Source: Cryptomeria japonica (Eukaryota > Streptophyta > Pinopsida > Cupressales > Cupressaceae). Taken from it: a DNA stretch of 64,000 nucleotides. A program made the translations under genes and the position numbers. Position 1 is the first letter of the stretch; every line of letters begins with the position of its first letter. Positions 18,913 through 31,254 of this stretch are shown piece by piece. The stretch is from assembly GCF_030272615.1 (NCBI RefSeq), contig NC_081412.1:344651870-344715869 (forward strand). The letters are read 5' to 3'. Under the pieces are notes generated by a model. It was not told the origin of the DNA. It saw nothing but the letters and a program-made list of their open reading frames with translations, and ran no database searches.

Positions 18913-20563
18913 TGTAACGTCATAAATTGTACGCACTTGCTAAAGCAGTACAATTTAACACCTAGTTTAGCACCCGCCTTGGCGCAGTTGCACTTTGCAT
19001 GGCATTTCCCCTTTAGCACTTAATTAATCGAATTAATTAGGTCTAAAGGTTCTATTTCACCATTTTCCACATCACAAAGTCGGGCCCTTTCATTAAAGCG
19101 TGCCCCTTTCATTTTATTCCTCCAATACATCACTTAATCAAAAACCCTAATTAGGCCCTATTCTAAGCTTGGGGGCTTGATTTCGGGGGTCAAAACATCT
19201 CGAAATCACCTGTAACTTCGGGATTCTCTCTAAAATCATCATATCTGACGGCCCTGAAAATTTGGTGAAAAGTTGTCGAGACCGTGGCGCCCGGAGTGCA
19301 CACGGTCCCGGACATTTTTCTCAAAATTTTAGGAGCGCGATCCAATCATAAAATAAAGCTTAACCCCAAGAAATTGGTGGGATATTCAATCTCTAGGTTG
19401 GCCAAAAGATGAAATTGCGACCTAGGGTTTCATACATAAGAGCTCTCTTTCTTCATTTGAACGGATCGGATTTTTGTTTTGAGGAACTTCATATGCAGCG
19501 AAAGAGAAGATCTTTGAAGACTTCAACAACATTTAACATCCTTCTATCAAGCATCTATCAAATTCATTCATCCACTTAGGGCTTGGAAGACATTGAAGAA
19601 CAATAGGAGATTACTGACTGAAGATTGGCTTGTACTCCTCCCTTGAGGGTTGGGTATGATTTCATGTTGTTTTCATGTCTTTACGTAAGCTTCAATACAT
19701 CATTTATTCATGCTTTAGATCACTTTGCATCTTGATTTAGAGCATTTACGTTATCATTTACAAGCAATTAGGGTTTACTTTCTAGGTTGCTCTAGTTTGC
19801 TTTCTTGCATTTTAGGACCTTGCACACACACTAGGTCTGCACACACAATACATTTTACAAAACAACTTGGCTATTCGTGGAGGTGGAAATCGCCGAAGCA
19901 GGGGTTTGACGAAGGCAAAACCCTATATAGCCATCCATACACCCTTTTTCAGATATCATTGCAGGTTTCGGGATTCGGACGACGCTGCGGGATACAGATC
20001 CGGAGAGAGAAGGTCGAGACAGCACTCTGTATCAAATTGCAGAGCAGAAGACTGGGACAGGGGCGCTAGGTGCCCTGGTCCTGCTAGGACAGGGGCGCTG
20101 GGCACCCTGGTCCCTGGGATAGAGGCGTTGGGTGCCCTGGTCCTCCGGACAGACAGCTTTCCGACAATGTTCCAGAGTGCAGAACAACAGTTTTCGGTGC
20201 AGTTTTCAGGACAGTGGCGCCCGTGCCCCCATCCCGAACATTTTTAGTCCGATTTTGACTCTGGGTACACATCTGCATTCTTATTTCATCCTTGTATTTA
20301 CAGCTGTTCATTGTTTAATCTCAATTCTGCAATCTTGTTATTATTTCATACTTGCATTTTGGGATTAGGGTTTGAACTTGCATTACTTGATCTTACAATT
20401 TCAACAAGGGAATAGAAATCCTAATAGATATCCCGTGGCTCTCTCTTTCACAAAAAGAAGTAGCCAATTGTGCGATATCTCTAGGCTCTTTCGTATTCCG
20501 TAATGTGTGTCAGAAGGTAGGATTAGGGCATGATTAACCTAGTCTCGCTTTTTCCCCCACACA
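18913..20563 (+). repeat. 3' LTR of element A
   Basis: 1651 bp, TGTAACGTCAT to CCCCCACACA, colinear with the 5' LTR. By eye roughly 40 substitutions (about 2-3%), mostly transitions, separate the two, which indicates a fairly recent insertion. The right neighbour is the copia J protease region, with no TSD matching the left flank. Confidence 0.92.
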
Positions 20564-21750
20564 CCAGTCATATGATGTGAACATCCAATGTCTATCTCCC
20601 ATTCATCCTTGTCTTCAACTTTAGTAGCAAAGGCCTTTTCCTCATTTTGAATGATAGGTTCTGGAGCATCTTCCTTGATAGCCAAAAATACCCATTCATT
20701 TCCACTATCGGATCCACTAGATAATCTTGTGTCAATTCATCATCAGAATCACTCACACCTTCCTCATCCACATAGTAGCATGATTTGTCTTTGTTCCTCC
20801 TGTACTTATGCTTGTTCTAATAATCATGGTTAGGCCTAAAAGATCTTCTAGCTTTCTTCTCAAATCTTGAATTCCTCTTAAGACATCTAGATGCAAAATG
20901 ACCTATCTTATTACATGCAAAACATTTAAAAGGTGATTTTCCTTCATACTCTTCTAGAAAATAGGGATTCAAGTTTCTCAAACTCTTAATTTCTTCCTTC
21001 ATTTCCTCCAGTTCCTTCGCATATAAATTTTTCCAATCACTCTTGCCGGTTGATGATGTAGATGCATAAAAACTAGATTCAGTCTTTGCAGCTCTTTAAG
21101 AACCAAATTCTTCAAGCTTGAAAGCAGATAACTTTCCAACCAAAGTATCCATGTTGATAGAGGTCTTAGATATTGTTCTCAACTCATTAATTGCAGTAGC
21201 CTTCATCTTGTAAGCTAGTGGAAAAGCTCTTAGTACTTTAGAAACAATCTCATCATCACTTGGAGATCCACCACAACATTGAATTCCCATAACAATTTCA
21301 TTAACTCTTTCCATAAAAGCAATAATCCTTTCATCTTCTTCCATTTTTTAGGTTCTCATACCTCATCCAATAACCATCAAGTTTAGCAATTTTAATAGTA
21401 GGTTCACCTTCATTTAGAGTCTCCAACTTATCCCATATAGCCTTTGCAAATGATTGGTTAGTTAATCCCATTATTTGTTGATTAGAAAGTGCACTCAAGA
21501 GGGCTTCTCTAGCTCTACAGTCATTTTTAATGTTCTTATCCAAGTCTGTCAAAGGAGGATTGCCAGATGCCAGATTATAAGGGGTATAGCCTTTCTCAGT
21601 GATCTCCCAAATTTATTTCCCAATACATCTCAAATGAGTCTCCATCTAAATCTTCCATTCTCTATAATTTTTTGAATCAAGCATATGGGTTTCTCTCTAG
21701 AAAAAATTGTAGATGAACTATTAGATGACATAGGATCTTCCTCAAGTGGT
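20564..21750 (-). pseudogene. Copia J gag and protease start
   Basis: Minus-strand frames read a copia-type gag: KAIWDKLETLNEGEPTIKIA, EDERIIAFMERVNEIV, DDEIVSKVLRAFPLAYKMKA. A zinc knuckle follows (CFACNKIGHFASRC, about 20930-20890). Near 20570-20610 comes the protease motif IDIGCSHHMTG, where the usual DSG is DIG. Stops and frame shifts break it at about 21345, 21095 and 20815. It ends where the 3' LTR of A begins. Gag forms the particle that packages element RNA; this copy is dead. Confidence 0.85.
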
Positions 21751-21773
21751 TAAGCTTCTACAAAGAGGACCAA

Positions 21774-21785
21774 GCTCTGATACCA
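21774..21785 (-). other. iMet-type primer-binding site of copia J
   Basis: Plus strand GCTCTGATACCA is the complement of TGGTATCAGAGC, the initiator-methionine tRNA primer site of plant copia elements. It lies two bases from the LTR edge at 21788 and marks that LTR as the 5' LTR of minus-strand J. Confidence 0.9.
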
Positions 21786-21787
21786 AT

Positions 21788-22996
21788 TGTTATGATAACC
21801 ACTGGACAACTGAGAGTGGGGGGGGGGTGAATCAGTTGTCAATAGATTATGAAAATTTAAGCATATAAAACCTTTTATCAGAATGCATAAACCAAATACC
21901 AGAATAACATATATATCAATTAATTATAAACATAAATCATAGAATAGTTACCATCCATCCACAACACATAACACCAGGATTTGTACATGGAAAACTAGAT
22001 AAAGGGAAAAACTAAGGTGGAAGCCTACCCATAGTCAGATAATACTTATGCAGTAAGTATGTGATTACAATAAGAGGGTCCTACACATGCAGGAAGGCAC
22101 ATTGCCTAGAGCACATTGCCCATCACAAAAGGAACCTCACTGACTACAAAAGAAATCCAGACTATAATCCAGAAAGATGAATGAACTACAAGAATAACAT
22201 TTACTATGTCTGAGTATAGTTCCAGTTAAGCTCAATACCAGAGGTCTTAAACCTCTTACACAAACCCAATTGGATCACCTATGATCGGCCAAAATCTTTG
22301 CATATGATTGCAACTTTATTCGCACAGAGATAATCAATCCCATAACCCATGATCTACAAAGAGATCTTACATCATATATATACCAGCCTAGGACCAAAAC
22401 AAATAGGTCGGCCACCTAAAGGATAATACAATAAATCCATTACATAATCCCACAAACCAATGATAAACAAATTCATCCTAAGACCGAAACAAAATAAACC
22501 AAATAATAAATCCAACCATTAATGCATCAGGAGCATCAACCAACGCGTTACATAAATTGGTCCATAACCTAACAGAAAAGAACCGGACCTAAAATAGGTT
22601 GCCATAAGCCAAATAAAACACCACCAATCAACAGGAACATGAACATGATAACCATCAGCATCCTGATAACCTTCTAGAAGCCACACCAACACCCCTTATT
22701 GGATTCATCAAAAGGTCTTCAACAAAGCTCTATCGCTAAAACCCTTATTGGTAACCAAAAGGCTTACTAGAACAAATGATAGATTCTAGACCATTAAATC
22801 CCAAACCAATTGAATGAGATATGCATCAAGAACACATGAATAACCAATCCAAAACAATTCCAACAGCTGGAACATACCAGAGAAGATCTCTAGATCAACA
22901 TCATAAACCAACCACTCTACCAGAACCCGGTAGACAGCAAAACAACTAGTGTTGACATCAATGCAACACATAATCAATTCCTCTAAATTTCCAACA
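21788..22996 (-). repeat. Right (5') LTR of copia J
   Basis: 1209 bp with plus-strand ends TGTTATGATAACC and AATTTCCAACA. It has one copy of the 315 bp segment that is triplicated on the left, and lacks solo LTR L. A G-run (about 21820-21829) precedes GTGAATCAG, a feature shared with LTRs of F and I. Confidence 0.88.
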
Positions 22997-24797
22997 CCAT
23001 CAAAATATAATTTCTAGATTGTAGATGCTAAAGTGAAAACACTGACTCATCAAGAAATTCAACCACCAATGGATGATTGTCTTATAGGGGTGCCTCTACA
23101 AATTGATCTGCTATGATCTTTCCTTTGATGGCCTTCATGTGAACATACTCTATGTCAAATTCATTCTAGTTAATGTTGCTATGTTCAACAAGTACTTGAG
23201 TGGATCAAAATGTGCAATGAGTTGGAATTTATGACTCAACATGTAGTGTCTAAGCTTCTAGGATGCAAAGATCACTGCTAAGCATGCTCGTTTGATTGTT
23301 TTATAGTTGAATTTATATCTTACAAGTGTTCTACTGATGTAGTAGATAGCTCTCTCCTTACCTTGCTCATCATGTTGTTCTACAAGAGAACCCAAAGAAG
23401 AGTTAATTGTAGATATGTACAATAATAATATTTTCTCATGTACTGGTGGAACCAAGACTGGTGTGGACAAAAGATACTCTTTTAATGCTTGAAATGCCTC
23501 TTGGCATTGTTCTGTCCATTTGAATGTTACACTTTTCTTCAAGAGGTATTGAAATGGTTGGCATTTGTCTGCCAATTGTGTAATGAAATGCCTTATAGAT
23601 TGTAGCCTCCCCTGTAGAATTCTCAATTGTTTAAGAGTGGTGGGTGATGGCATTTCTAGGATAGATTTCACCTTTTTTAGGATCTATTTCAATGCCTCTA
23701 TTTCATACAATAAAACCTGAGAGTTTACCAGATGTTACTTCGAATACACACTTTTTTGGATTGAGCTGGACATTGTATTTCTCAAGTCTATCAAATATTT
23801 TGGCCTAGATATCAAGATGATCATCCCTAGTTTTTTATTTAGCCAACAAGTCATCTACATAATCTTCCATGATGTTATGTATCATATCATCAAATAGGGT
23901 GGTCATTGCCCTTTAATAAGTAGCTCCTACATTTTTGAGGTTGAACGACATTACATTCTGGTAATATGTTCCCCAAGGGTAAGTGAAAGTTATTTAATGT
24001 TGGTCTTCTGGTGCAATCTTGATCTGATTATAACTAGAAAAATTATCCATGAGTGATAGCATTTCATTTCCATCTGTCAGATCCATGATCATATCTATGT
24101 TAGGAAATGGAAAATCTTCCTTTGGAGAGGCCTTTTTGAGGTCCCTAAAGTCAGTGCAGATTGTGATGCCCCTAGTGTCTTTAGTAACTAGTACTAAATT
24201 TGATATCCATTTTGCATAGTCTATAGGTCTAATGAAACCCACACCCAAAAAATTTTGTAGTTCCACTTTGACTAGCAGTGCTATCTAGTGGTACATCTTC
24301 CTTAGCTTCTTCTTGTATAGTTTTTCTCTTGGTAGCAATGGTAAATGATATAAGACCAACTCGAGAACCAACCTTGGAATATCAACATATGACCATGCCA
24401 AGTTGATTGGCCGTTGTGTAAAGAATTGAATAAACTTTTCTTTTTCCATGGGATTTAGAGACTTAGCTAGGTGTATCTTGTGTACTGTATCAACATCTCC
24501 AATGTTGATTTCTTTATTTTCTTCTACCAACAATGTTGATTGTTCTTTGTCTATAGGGAGATTATCTAGTCTATTTGAAATTGTATTTTTAGTTTCATGC
24601 ATGTCTTCTGGATTGGAAGAGGATATTTCTTCTCCAAAGTATGCAGTTCTATCCGAATCTATGGCAAAATTGGCTTTATGGTCATCATAGGGAAGCCCAT
24701 CCCTTGCACCCAAGAATTCAGCTATGGCCTCATCATTTTGGAACCAATATAAATGTGGTTTTTCCTCTTTCCCCCAATCTATCAAGTGAGGATACAT
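22997..24797 (-). pseudogene. Element D reverse transcriptase, RNase H and start of second RNase H
   Basis: Minus strand: connection region (HLYWFQNDEAIAEFLGARDG), RT with FIRPIDYAKWISNLVLVT, CTDFRDLKKASPKEDFPFP and a catalytic YVDD near 23850 (EDYVDDLLAK). RNase H follows (LLYISTINSSLGSLVEQHDE; ERAIYYISRTLVRY, 23258-23671). The sequence then runs to KLYFDG at the edge of J, where the second RNase H begins; it resumes at 3469. Many stops and frame shifts. The arrangement matches element B (54.0-55.3 kb) and, more distantly, A. Confidence 0.85.
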
Positions 24798-26450
24798 AAG
24801 ACAAAGATCTCAGTCTTCATGAGGAGGAGATATTGTTGATATCATGCATATTCTATTGTCAAATACATATGTGACTGACTTTGGATCAACTAGTATGTCC
24901 TCATATTCAATGCCATCATCTACAGGTGTTTGACTGTCATAGGATCTAAATGATGAGTATGTGCTACAACTTTGAATAGATAAGAACTCATAGTCATGGG
25001 AATCGGTTATACTTTCGATATATGTCTCTCTATCTGACCTATGTTCATCAATTTCTTCAATTGGAGAAAGAGGTCTTTCAATAGTGTTGATGATAAATGT
25101 GTGAGTTTCATGACTTGTAGACCCTTCTTCTGTGATAGAGACCTCATTGAGGGCTTGAATAAGAGATAGGGGTAATATAAAATTACTATCTCTAGTTGGT
25201 GCTATTCTTGTTTCCTTGGAGGTATTCATTGATATTGATGATGTAGAGGCATTATCTGTTGGTGTAACTCCTATTTCTGCCACTGTATTCACATGTGATG
25301 CTGGTGAAATTCTTGTTTTTGTCACTGTATTGATATGTGATGCTGGTTCAAATGCTATTTGTAATGTGTTGTTCTGCCTTGGTGATTCTAGATCCTTACC
25401 TTTATTTGTGAGTTGTGATGTTGCTAGAAAATTTTGGCTAATTGGAGTATTAGGTCGACATGTTCTTATTTTTCTTATCAAGCCAGTGTATCCTAAACCC
25501 TAATTATTTGGATTCACTAAAGGTATTATGGGCTCTATGATACCTTGAGCATGTGCCCCCAATCTTGTTGTTCTATCATAACCATGGTGTTATAACATCT
25601 TAAAATCATTTCCATATTGTTCTAAGGGGAGTCTGATATTTAGGGTGTTATTTTCTTCTTTATATAACCATTTGTTGACATCCTCTTCTAGATATTATTC
25701 ATTAAGCTCTCCTCACCTTATGAAGGAACAATTATCTAAAAATTAGACTATTTTCTTTCCTTTATCTCTATTTGTTGGATTTGGTAATGTCCTCCCAAAA
25801 GATCTAGGAGGCAATTGTCCTATTGATAATGTTCCAAAACATGAATACTCACCACACCCTTCATCTTTTATTTGGAGAGGTGGTGTGGTAGGTGTGCAAG
25901 ATAATGATGCTAGTGTATTTGACATATTCAAAGATTCCATCTATATAGTGAGTGGAGACGCTTGGTTGATTGGAACTTGATTCTCTGTGCTTGCTTTGAG
26001 ATAGTTACAATCTTGAAAGGGGTTTGGATCACCCTATATTGTGATCTCAACTCCATTATAAGGGAACTTAACACATTGGTGGAAAGTAGAAAGTACTACC
26101 TGCATGGCATGTATCCATGAGCGCCCTAATATCATATTGTATCCAATTCTCTGTCTAGAACTTGAAAGGTGATATTGGTGGTGACAAGTCCCATTTGTAT
26201 AGATAAGGTTACTACACCTTTGGATGGGAATTATTCATCATCATAAGCTTTAATATCTATTTGCTTCATGATATCAATATGATAATATAAGTATTCCAAG
26301 GCTTTGATCAAGTTAAGAGTGCATATGTTGACTTCAGCTCCTCCATCTATTAACACTCTTCTGAATTTCTTTATATGAACAAATACTTCTAAGTGTAGAG
26401 GGTGATTGTACATAGGTCTTTCTATTGGTACATCCTACTCTATGAATACC
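24798..26450 (-). pseudogene. Element D protease, G-patch and linker
   Basis: The protease lies at about 26231-26413 on the minus strand (RRVLIDGGAEVNICTLN), followed by a decayed C-terminal half. A G-patch is readable at about 25620-25490: HHGYDRTTRLGAHAQGIIEP, then GLGYTGL after one stop. A linker of about 220 codons (24810-25481) rich in S, T and N follows before RT. The domain order protease, G-patch, RT is the same as in A and B. Confidence 0.7.
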
Positions 26451-29400
26451 ACTTTTGAAGCTACCAGATTTCTAACCATGGATTGGAATGCATTTTGATC
26501 TATGTCTCAGGCCACAATAGATTCTTGTAGTACCTTGTCTAGAATTTCTTTGTGAGCTAGTGAGATGCAAAGTAACTCAAATAATGAAATTTGGGTTGGG
26601 GTTCTCCTTAATTAATCAACCAAATTATAGTTGATAGTTGGTGGAGAATGATTAGGTGGTACCCCTTGTAAAGTGACCTTAGATCTATGGGTGATAACCA
26701 AACAATCTTGGTTCCTTGGATTAACTATAATCATGGCCACCATCTCATCTCCTACACTGATTATATTAACTATATAATCATATGCCATATTTCTATAATT
26801 TGTAGTATTATTTTGTGCACCTAAACTAGAAGCTTTCCCTTTGTCGTGTTTAACAAAAGGGTCCTTGAATATGGTATGAATTGTCTTGACTGACCCCTTG
26901 TTAGAATCCACAGTAATATCTCCTTGATCAATAAGATCTTGTATCATATTTTTTAGTTTCTAACAACTTGTTGTTTTGTGTCCTTTAGTATGATGGTACT
27001 CACAATAGTCATTATCATTCTATCACGTGGGTTTAAATGGACCTGGTTTATATGGTCATACTTCTGGTAGAGTGATACCATTAGTTTGTATGAATTTCTT
27101 AAGAGAGGACTCAATTGGCTCCCCAAGGGGTGTGTAATTCCTTTGAGGTGTATTGATCTTTGGAGGTCTTTGATTACTAGATTGGATTGCATTAGCATTT
27201 GCATTATTTCCTTGGGGATGATTTATGTTGGAGGCAAAAGAATTATTTGGTCCTTAGAGTGATACCACTGGTTGTGGTGTAGAGCGCATTCCATTACACA
27301 TCTATTTTCAAGCACATGGTGGTGTCTACAGTTTCATTTGTGATGTAATAATGGGTTGGATCAATGATCACCCTTGATGTAATTGAATGCCTATTTGTAT
27401 GGTCAATAATCTCTTAGGTGAGCATATAAACCTAGAGGTCTATTAGGCCATGAAGGCTTGGAATTTGTTGTAGATGTTTGGAGTCTAAATAATGTCCTTG
27501 GATATGTTTCCATAAGGTCCAAATGGTTAATAACCAATGTTGTCCTAAGTTGCAAAATGTTGCATTTGTTGTCAAGAAACTTTTCAAAGTTGCCGGTAGG
27601 ATGCCAACTACTTCTCCAATGGTCCTAACTATTTAAAAGTTGGTTATGGATGTTGGAAAATGTTTATATATGCTTGTACAATTGTAGGAAGAAAAGGAGT
27701 CGAAAAGGGTCAAAAGTTTTGTAAATTTTGGTGGAGAAAGTGAATAGAACAAGTTTGATTTTGCCATAATAGTGATATTTTTCCGTACTACCCGTATAGA
27801 GCATGAGATCTACTGATGGGTTTTTGATCTGGTTAGAAATAACCCTAAAACACCCTTCCAATGCATTTGGTTTGACCTCTTGAAGTAAAGTTTAGTGGAA
27901 GTAATAAGCATTTTATCCTCTGCAAGTTTGAAACCCTCAATTTTCAAGGGTTACCATGCAAATAAGACCCTAACTCGCAATCTACTCATTGAGATCTGAT
28001 GGACATGGGTAGAATGTAAGTTAGGGACATGTATTATGAGATTCCAGAGGGGCGAGGTCAAAGGAGTTGGTTGGTACATTACCACCAAGCCCTAGTCTAA
28101 ACTAGTTAAGGGTTTAGATTAGATTAGATGAATTTCATTGAGCATACAATGAACAATGCTGAGATGATGAGTTGAATTGATGAAATTGGATTATTTGAAC
28201 ATAGAAGAAAATTCCTGAAGATTTGGAACCTTCCTATGATCCCATTCTCATATACCTCCTTTTTGAAATTGGTCTAACCTGATCAATTAGGCCTATGACC
28301 CAAGTAGGTGTTGAAGAGTGCAAGAATAGGGTGGAATTCCAATCTTTAGAATCTGATAGTAATCCCCAAAGGGTGTCTGAAACCTAAATTTGTTTAGGGT
28401 GTTGTTTGGTGTTACTTGGAGAAAATTCCAAAAAGACAGTGAAATAGGGCTACTAACCGGTAGACCGGTGTCGGTAAACCTATGAAACCTGTGCTAATAG
28501 ACCTATACCGATAGTCTTGTCTAGGCCTCAAAAGCCAATATTTGTCTTGTGCTTCAAAATAGCATGTTGGAAGATCTTGATAGGTCTTAGGAAATGGGTA
28601 GAAGTATTGTGCCATCCCTGGTTAGGGGTAAGAGTTTGATTTCATAGTTGAGGTGTGAATCATAGTTGTGAGGGAGACTCAAGGTAAAGAAGACCAAGGT
28701 GTGTAGGTGGGTTTATCACCCTACTGCTGCCAACCTCTGCATCAGGTTGAGCTTTGTTAACAACACAGGCATCTACAACTCCATCACTTGTGATATTCTT
28801 AGTTTTGAACTAAAACTTTGACTTTTCAGTGTTTGAGTTATGGGTTGGTCCATTATCTTTATGGTGCTTCAATATTCCTTGCTCCACCAAGCCTTTTTCA
28901 CACTTTATACCTTTTTCTATGATTTCTTTGAAGTTATTCAAACATTGCATCTGTAGTGGATATTTAATCTAAGGAATGAGATTTTCAATAAATATGTCCA
29001 ATTGCTCAACCTTTGGAATATGGCTAAGGCATCTACGGTATAATGATGTCCAATTCTGCAAGAATGATGCAAATGTTTCACCTTCCCTTTGTTTGGTCGC
29101 GCATAAATCCATTAAGGTAACTGGATTGTCTATGTTGTGTGAAAAGTATGTGATGAATAGCTTAGCCAACTCACCCCATGAGGTGATCTTAGGTGGAAAA
29201 TGTGAAAACCATTCTAATATCGTTCCTCCAAGACTTTTGGGAAAGAGATGCATCAAGTATGTGGCTTCATGGGGCACTTCGATACATGCTATGAAGAATT
29301 CTTAGACATGATCTCTGGGATCATTTTTTCCTCTATATTTGTCAAACTTTGTTGTTTTGAAATATTGTGGGAAAGGTGGTATATACAAACTCCTATCAAA

Positions 29401-30192
29401 GGGATAAGGACAAAGATCTTCCATGGTATAGCTCTTCTTATCTTTTACTGTTTGCATGGTCATCATTTGCCTTGGTAGATTCTACACTTGTTGGTCCAAG
29501 ACTTTTGTTTGGGTCAAAGGTGCACTGACCCTATAGGTATTTCCCACAAAAGGAATAATATTTGGGTATGTTGGAGTTTGTTGAAACATTGATTGATTAT
29601 GCAACTGTGTGCCATAATTTCCAGTATATGGTGTGAAATATGTAAACTGAGTGTTGACACTTGGTTGGATTGAGCTATACATCCCTATTGAGCCCTAATT
29701 CAATTTCTGACCATTGTAGGTGGATCCAATGGCAACTGATACTATTGGGTGGGAAGTACTTTTAGGAAGAGCAACTATTGTTGGAACTTGTGTTGATGTA
29801 TTCAAAACATTTGATGTTGTTTGAGATGTGATATTGGTATTTGAAGATGTGGCTCCTGAGTGAAGATTATGAGTTGAAGTCATTATAGCTTGAGTTGTTT
29901 TTCCTTATGTATTTTGAGTAGTACCTTGGCTTGAACTAGAAGACACTGCTTGAGTTTGTGTGACATTTGGTATTTGAGTTTCATTTTGTGTTAATGTCAT
30001 TCCTAGTGGTAATATTGTCAAGATGTCAATACCTAGAGGCAACTTGGCCCCATTTTAAATTATAAGAGAAAGGTATCGATCTCTATCATTGTTGATAAGT
30101 GCATTTAAAACCATGAGGAGGGTTGGGTCTTATTGGGCTGCCTCCAATTCTTCTTGTGTCAAATTATGTTGGATTTCATCTATTGAAGGCAT
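26451..30192 (-). pseudogene. Element D gag region, decayed
   Basis: A probable start at 30192 (MPSIDEIQHNLTQEELEAAQ) leads through a low-complexity T/S/N/Q-rich region (29482-29883). The retrotransposon gag domain is at about 28969-29370 (FDKYRGKNDPRDHV; FPKSLGGTILEWFSHFPP; LCATKQREGETFASFLQNW). A zinc-knuckle-like CEYHHTKGHKTTSC lies near 26985-27025. Between 27560 and 28960 coding traces are weak and may include an undetected insertion. Several stops occur. Gag would form the particle and bind RNA. Confidence 0.75.
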
Positions 30193-31254
30193 TATGTTTG
30201 AATTTATCAATAGCGTTGTAGGTCTTCTAGTCTATGAATTTTGAGATGTCGACAGATCTATTGTTCTCAAATTCTGATTTCTCTATCCCCTCTGTAAGAA
30301 AATTCAAAGCCTCTGTTGCATGTGGAGAGAACGAATAGAAAATAAAAATCCAGAATAACACATAACAAGGTTTAAACAAAATCTTCTACACTTTAAGCTT
30401 ATCCTAAGCTTAGGTGGGTATACCTCTTGTGAATACTTTCACAATTACAATATAAGATCCACAATAAGCCATTGTTAGAAACCTGTGAACCTCATCACCT
30501 CAACAAATTTGAAACATAAAATAAAACATGTGTTCATTTTCAGTCTCGACCCCAAGAAAGATAGAAAAACCTCCACGAATGATATCAGTGCCTTATCTAC
30601 TCTACAGAGTCACCCAAACTAAACAAGAATTCCAAATCTAGACATTCACATACATCTCATCACTTCGGCTTTATCAACCTAATATATGCCTGACATATAT
30701 ATAAGTCTTTTCTTTATGCTATACCCAGTCATCAAATTCAAGTAGAAAACTATTGATTTACTAACAAAAAGGTTTCACATATATTTAATTCCCCTCCTTG
30801 AGAGAAAAACCTAAAACATGTCTGAAAGATTGCCTTGCAAACCCTATTCAATCAAATAACCCTAGATTATTTAAAAGAAACTAGTAAATCAATGAATGCA
30901 CACAAGAAGACAACAAAGATCTGGGCTCAAAATTCTTTGATCTGTATATTAATATTCATTTTCAAAATTGTACATAACTCAAGGTGATTTCTGAAAGAAC
31001 CAGAAAACCTTAGATATATTTTGGCAGAGTTTCTTTACAAATTCTTGTGATCCTTTTTCAATAGTCTTGGTATCCATTTATAATGATATGGATGCAAACA
31101 AGCTTCGAACTTTCCTAGGATTAGTTTGTTACAACTATAATTCCCTCTTGAAAGAGGTTACAAATCACTTTCATCCTTAACTTCCTGAAGGTTGTTACAA
31201 CATTGCAGCATCAATTGATCATTCTTGATCCCCCACTTCTTACACCATATATTT
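30193..31254. other. Unassigned AT-rich stretch between D and E
   Basis: No coding sequence, tRNA or clear LTR end is seen. It should contain the 5' leader of D and the 3' end of E. A short inverted repeat around the HindIII-like AAGCTTATCCTAAGCTTAGG occurs near 30398. I could not find a 3' LTR matching LTR I of E, nor a 5' LTR for D. Confidence 0.4.

Larger units (their letters stand above)
7829..20563 (+). mobile_element. Ty3/gypsy (Tat-type) element A, nearly intact
   Basis: A plus-strand LTR retrotransposon with LTRs 7873-9566 and 18913-20563, internal length about 9.3 kb. Order: PBS, ORF1 (unknown N-terminus, protease, G-patch, RT, RNase H), ORF2 (archaeal-type RNase H, integrase), then an antisense PMD-type gene and a purine tract. 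The second RNase H places it in the Tat group. The LTRs differ by about 40 substitutions plus a 32 bp and an 11 bp length difference. No TSD is seen in the flanking copia J. Confidence 0.92.
3470..22996 (-). mobile_element. Copia element J, nested in D and interrupted by A
   Basis: A minus-strand Ty1/copia element bounded by TG...CA LTRs (3470-6492 and 21788-22996). It has an iMet-type primer site at 21774-21785 and a purine tract beside the left LTR. Internal parts are gag, zinc knuckle and protease start on the right (20564-21787) and RT end and RNase H on the left (6493-7828). Integrase and most of RT are missing, with element A sitting in the gap. J splits the second RNase H of D. I see no clear TSD: flanks are TTGTC on the left and CCATC on the right. 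Confidence 0.85.

Noticed and set aside
7850-20580. A 12 nt inverted match between the left edge of A (ACATCATATGAC) and the J sequence at its right edge (GTCATATGATGT)
   Set aside because: It contains the palindrome CATATG, and most of it is explained by the normal sequence upstream of the purine tract of A (ACTCATATGACC); probably chance.
3465-23001. Possible TSD of copia J (TTGTC against CCATC, or GATGG against GACAA on the minus strand)
   Set aside because: Too few matching bases to call; it may have decayed.
27560-28960. A possible extra insertion within gag of D (TGTTGGAAAATG near 27654)
   Set aside because: The start looks LTR-like but no matching CA end with a TSD could be found.
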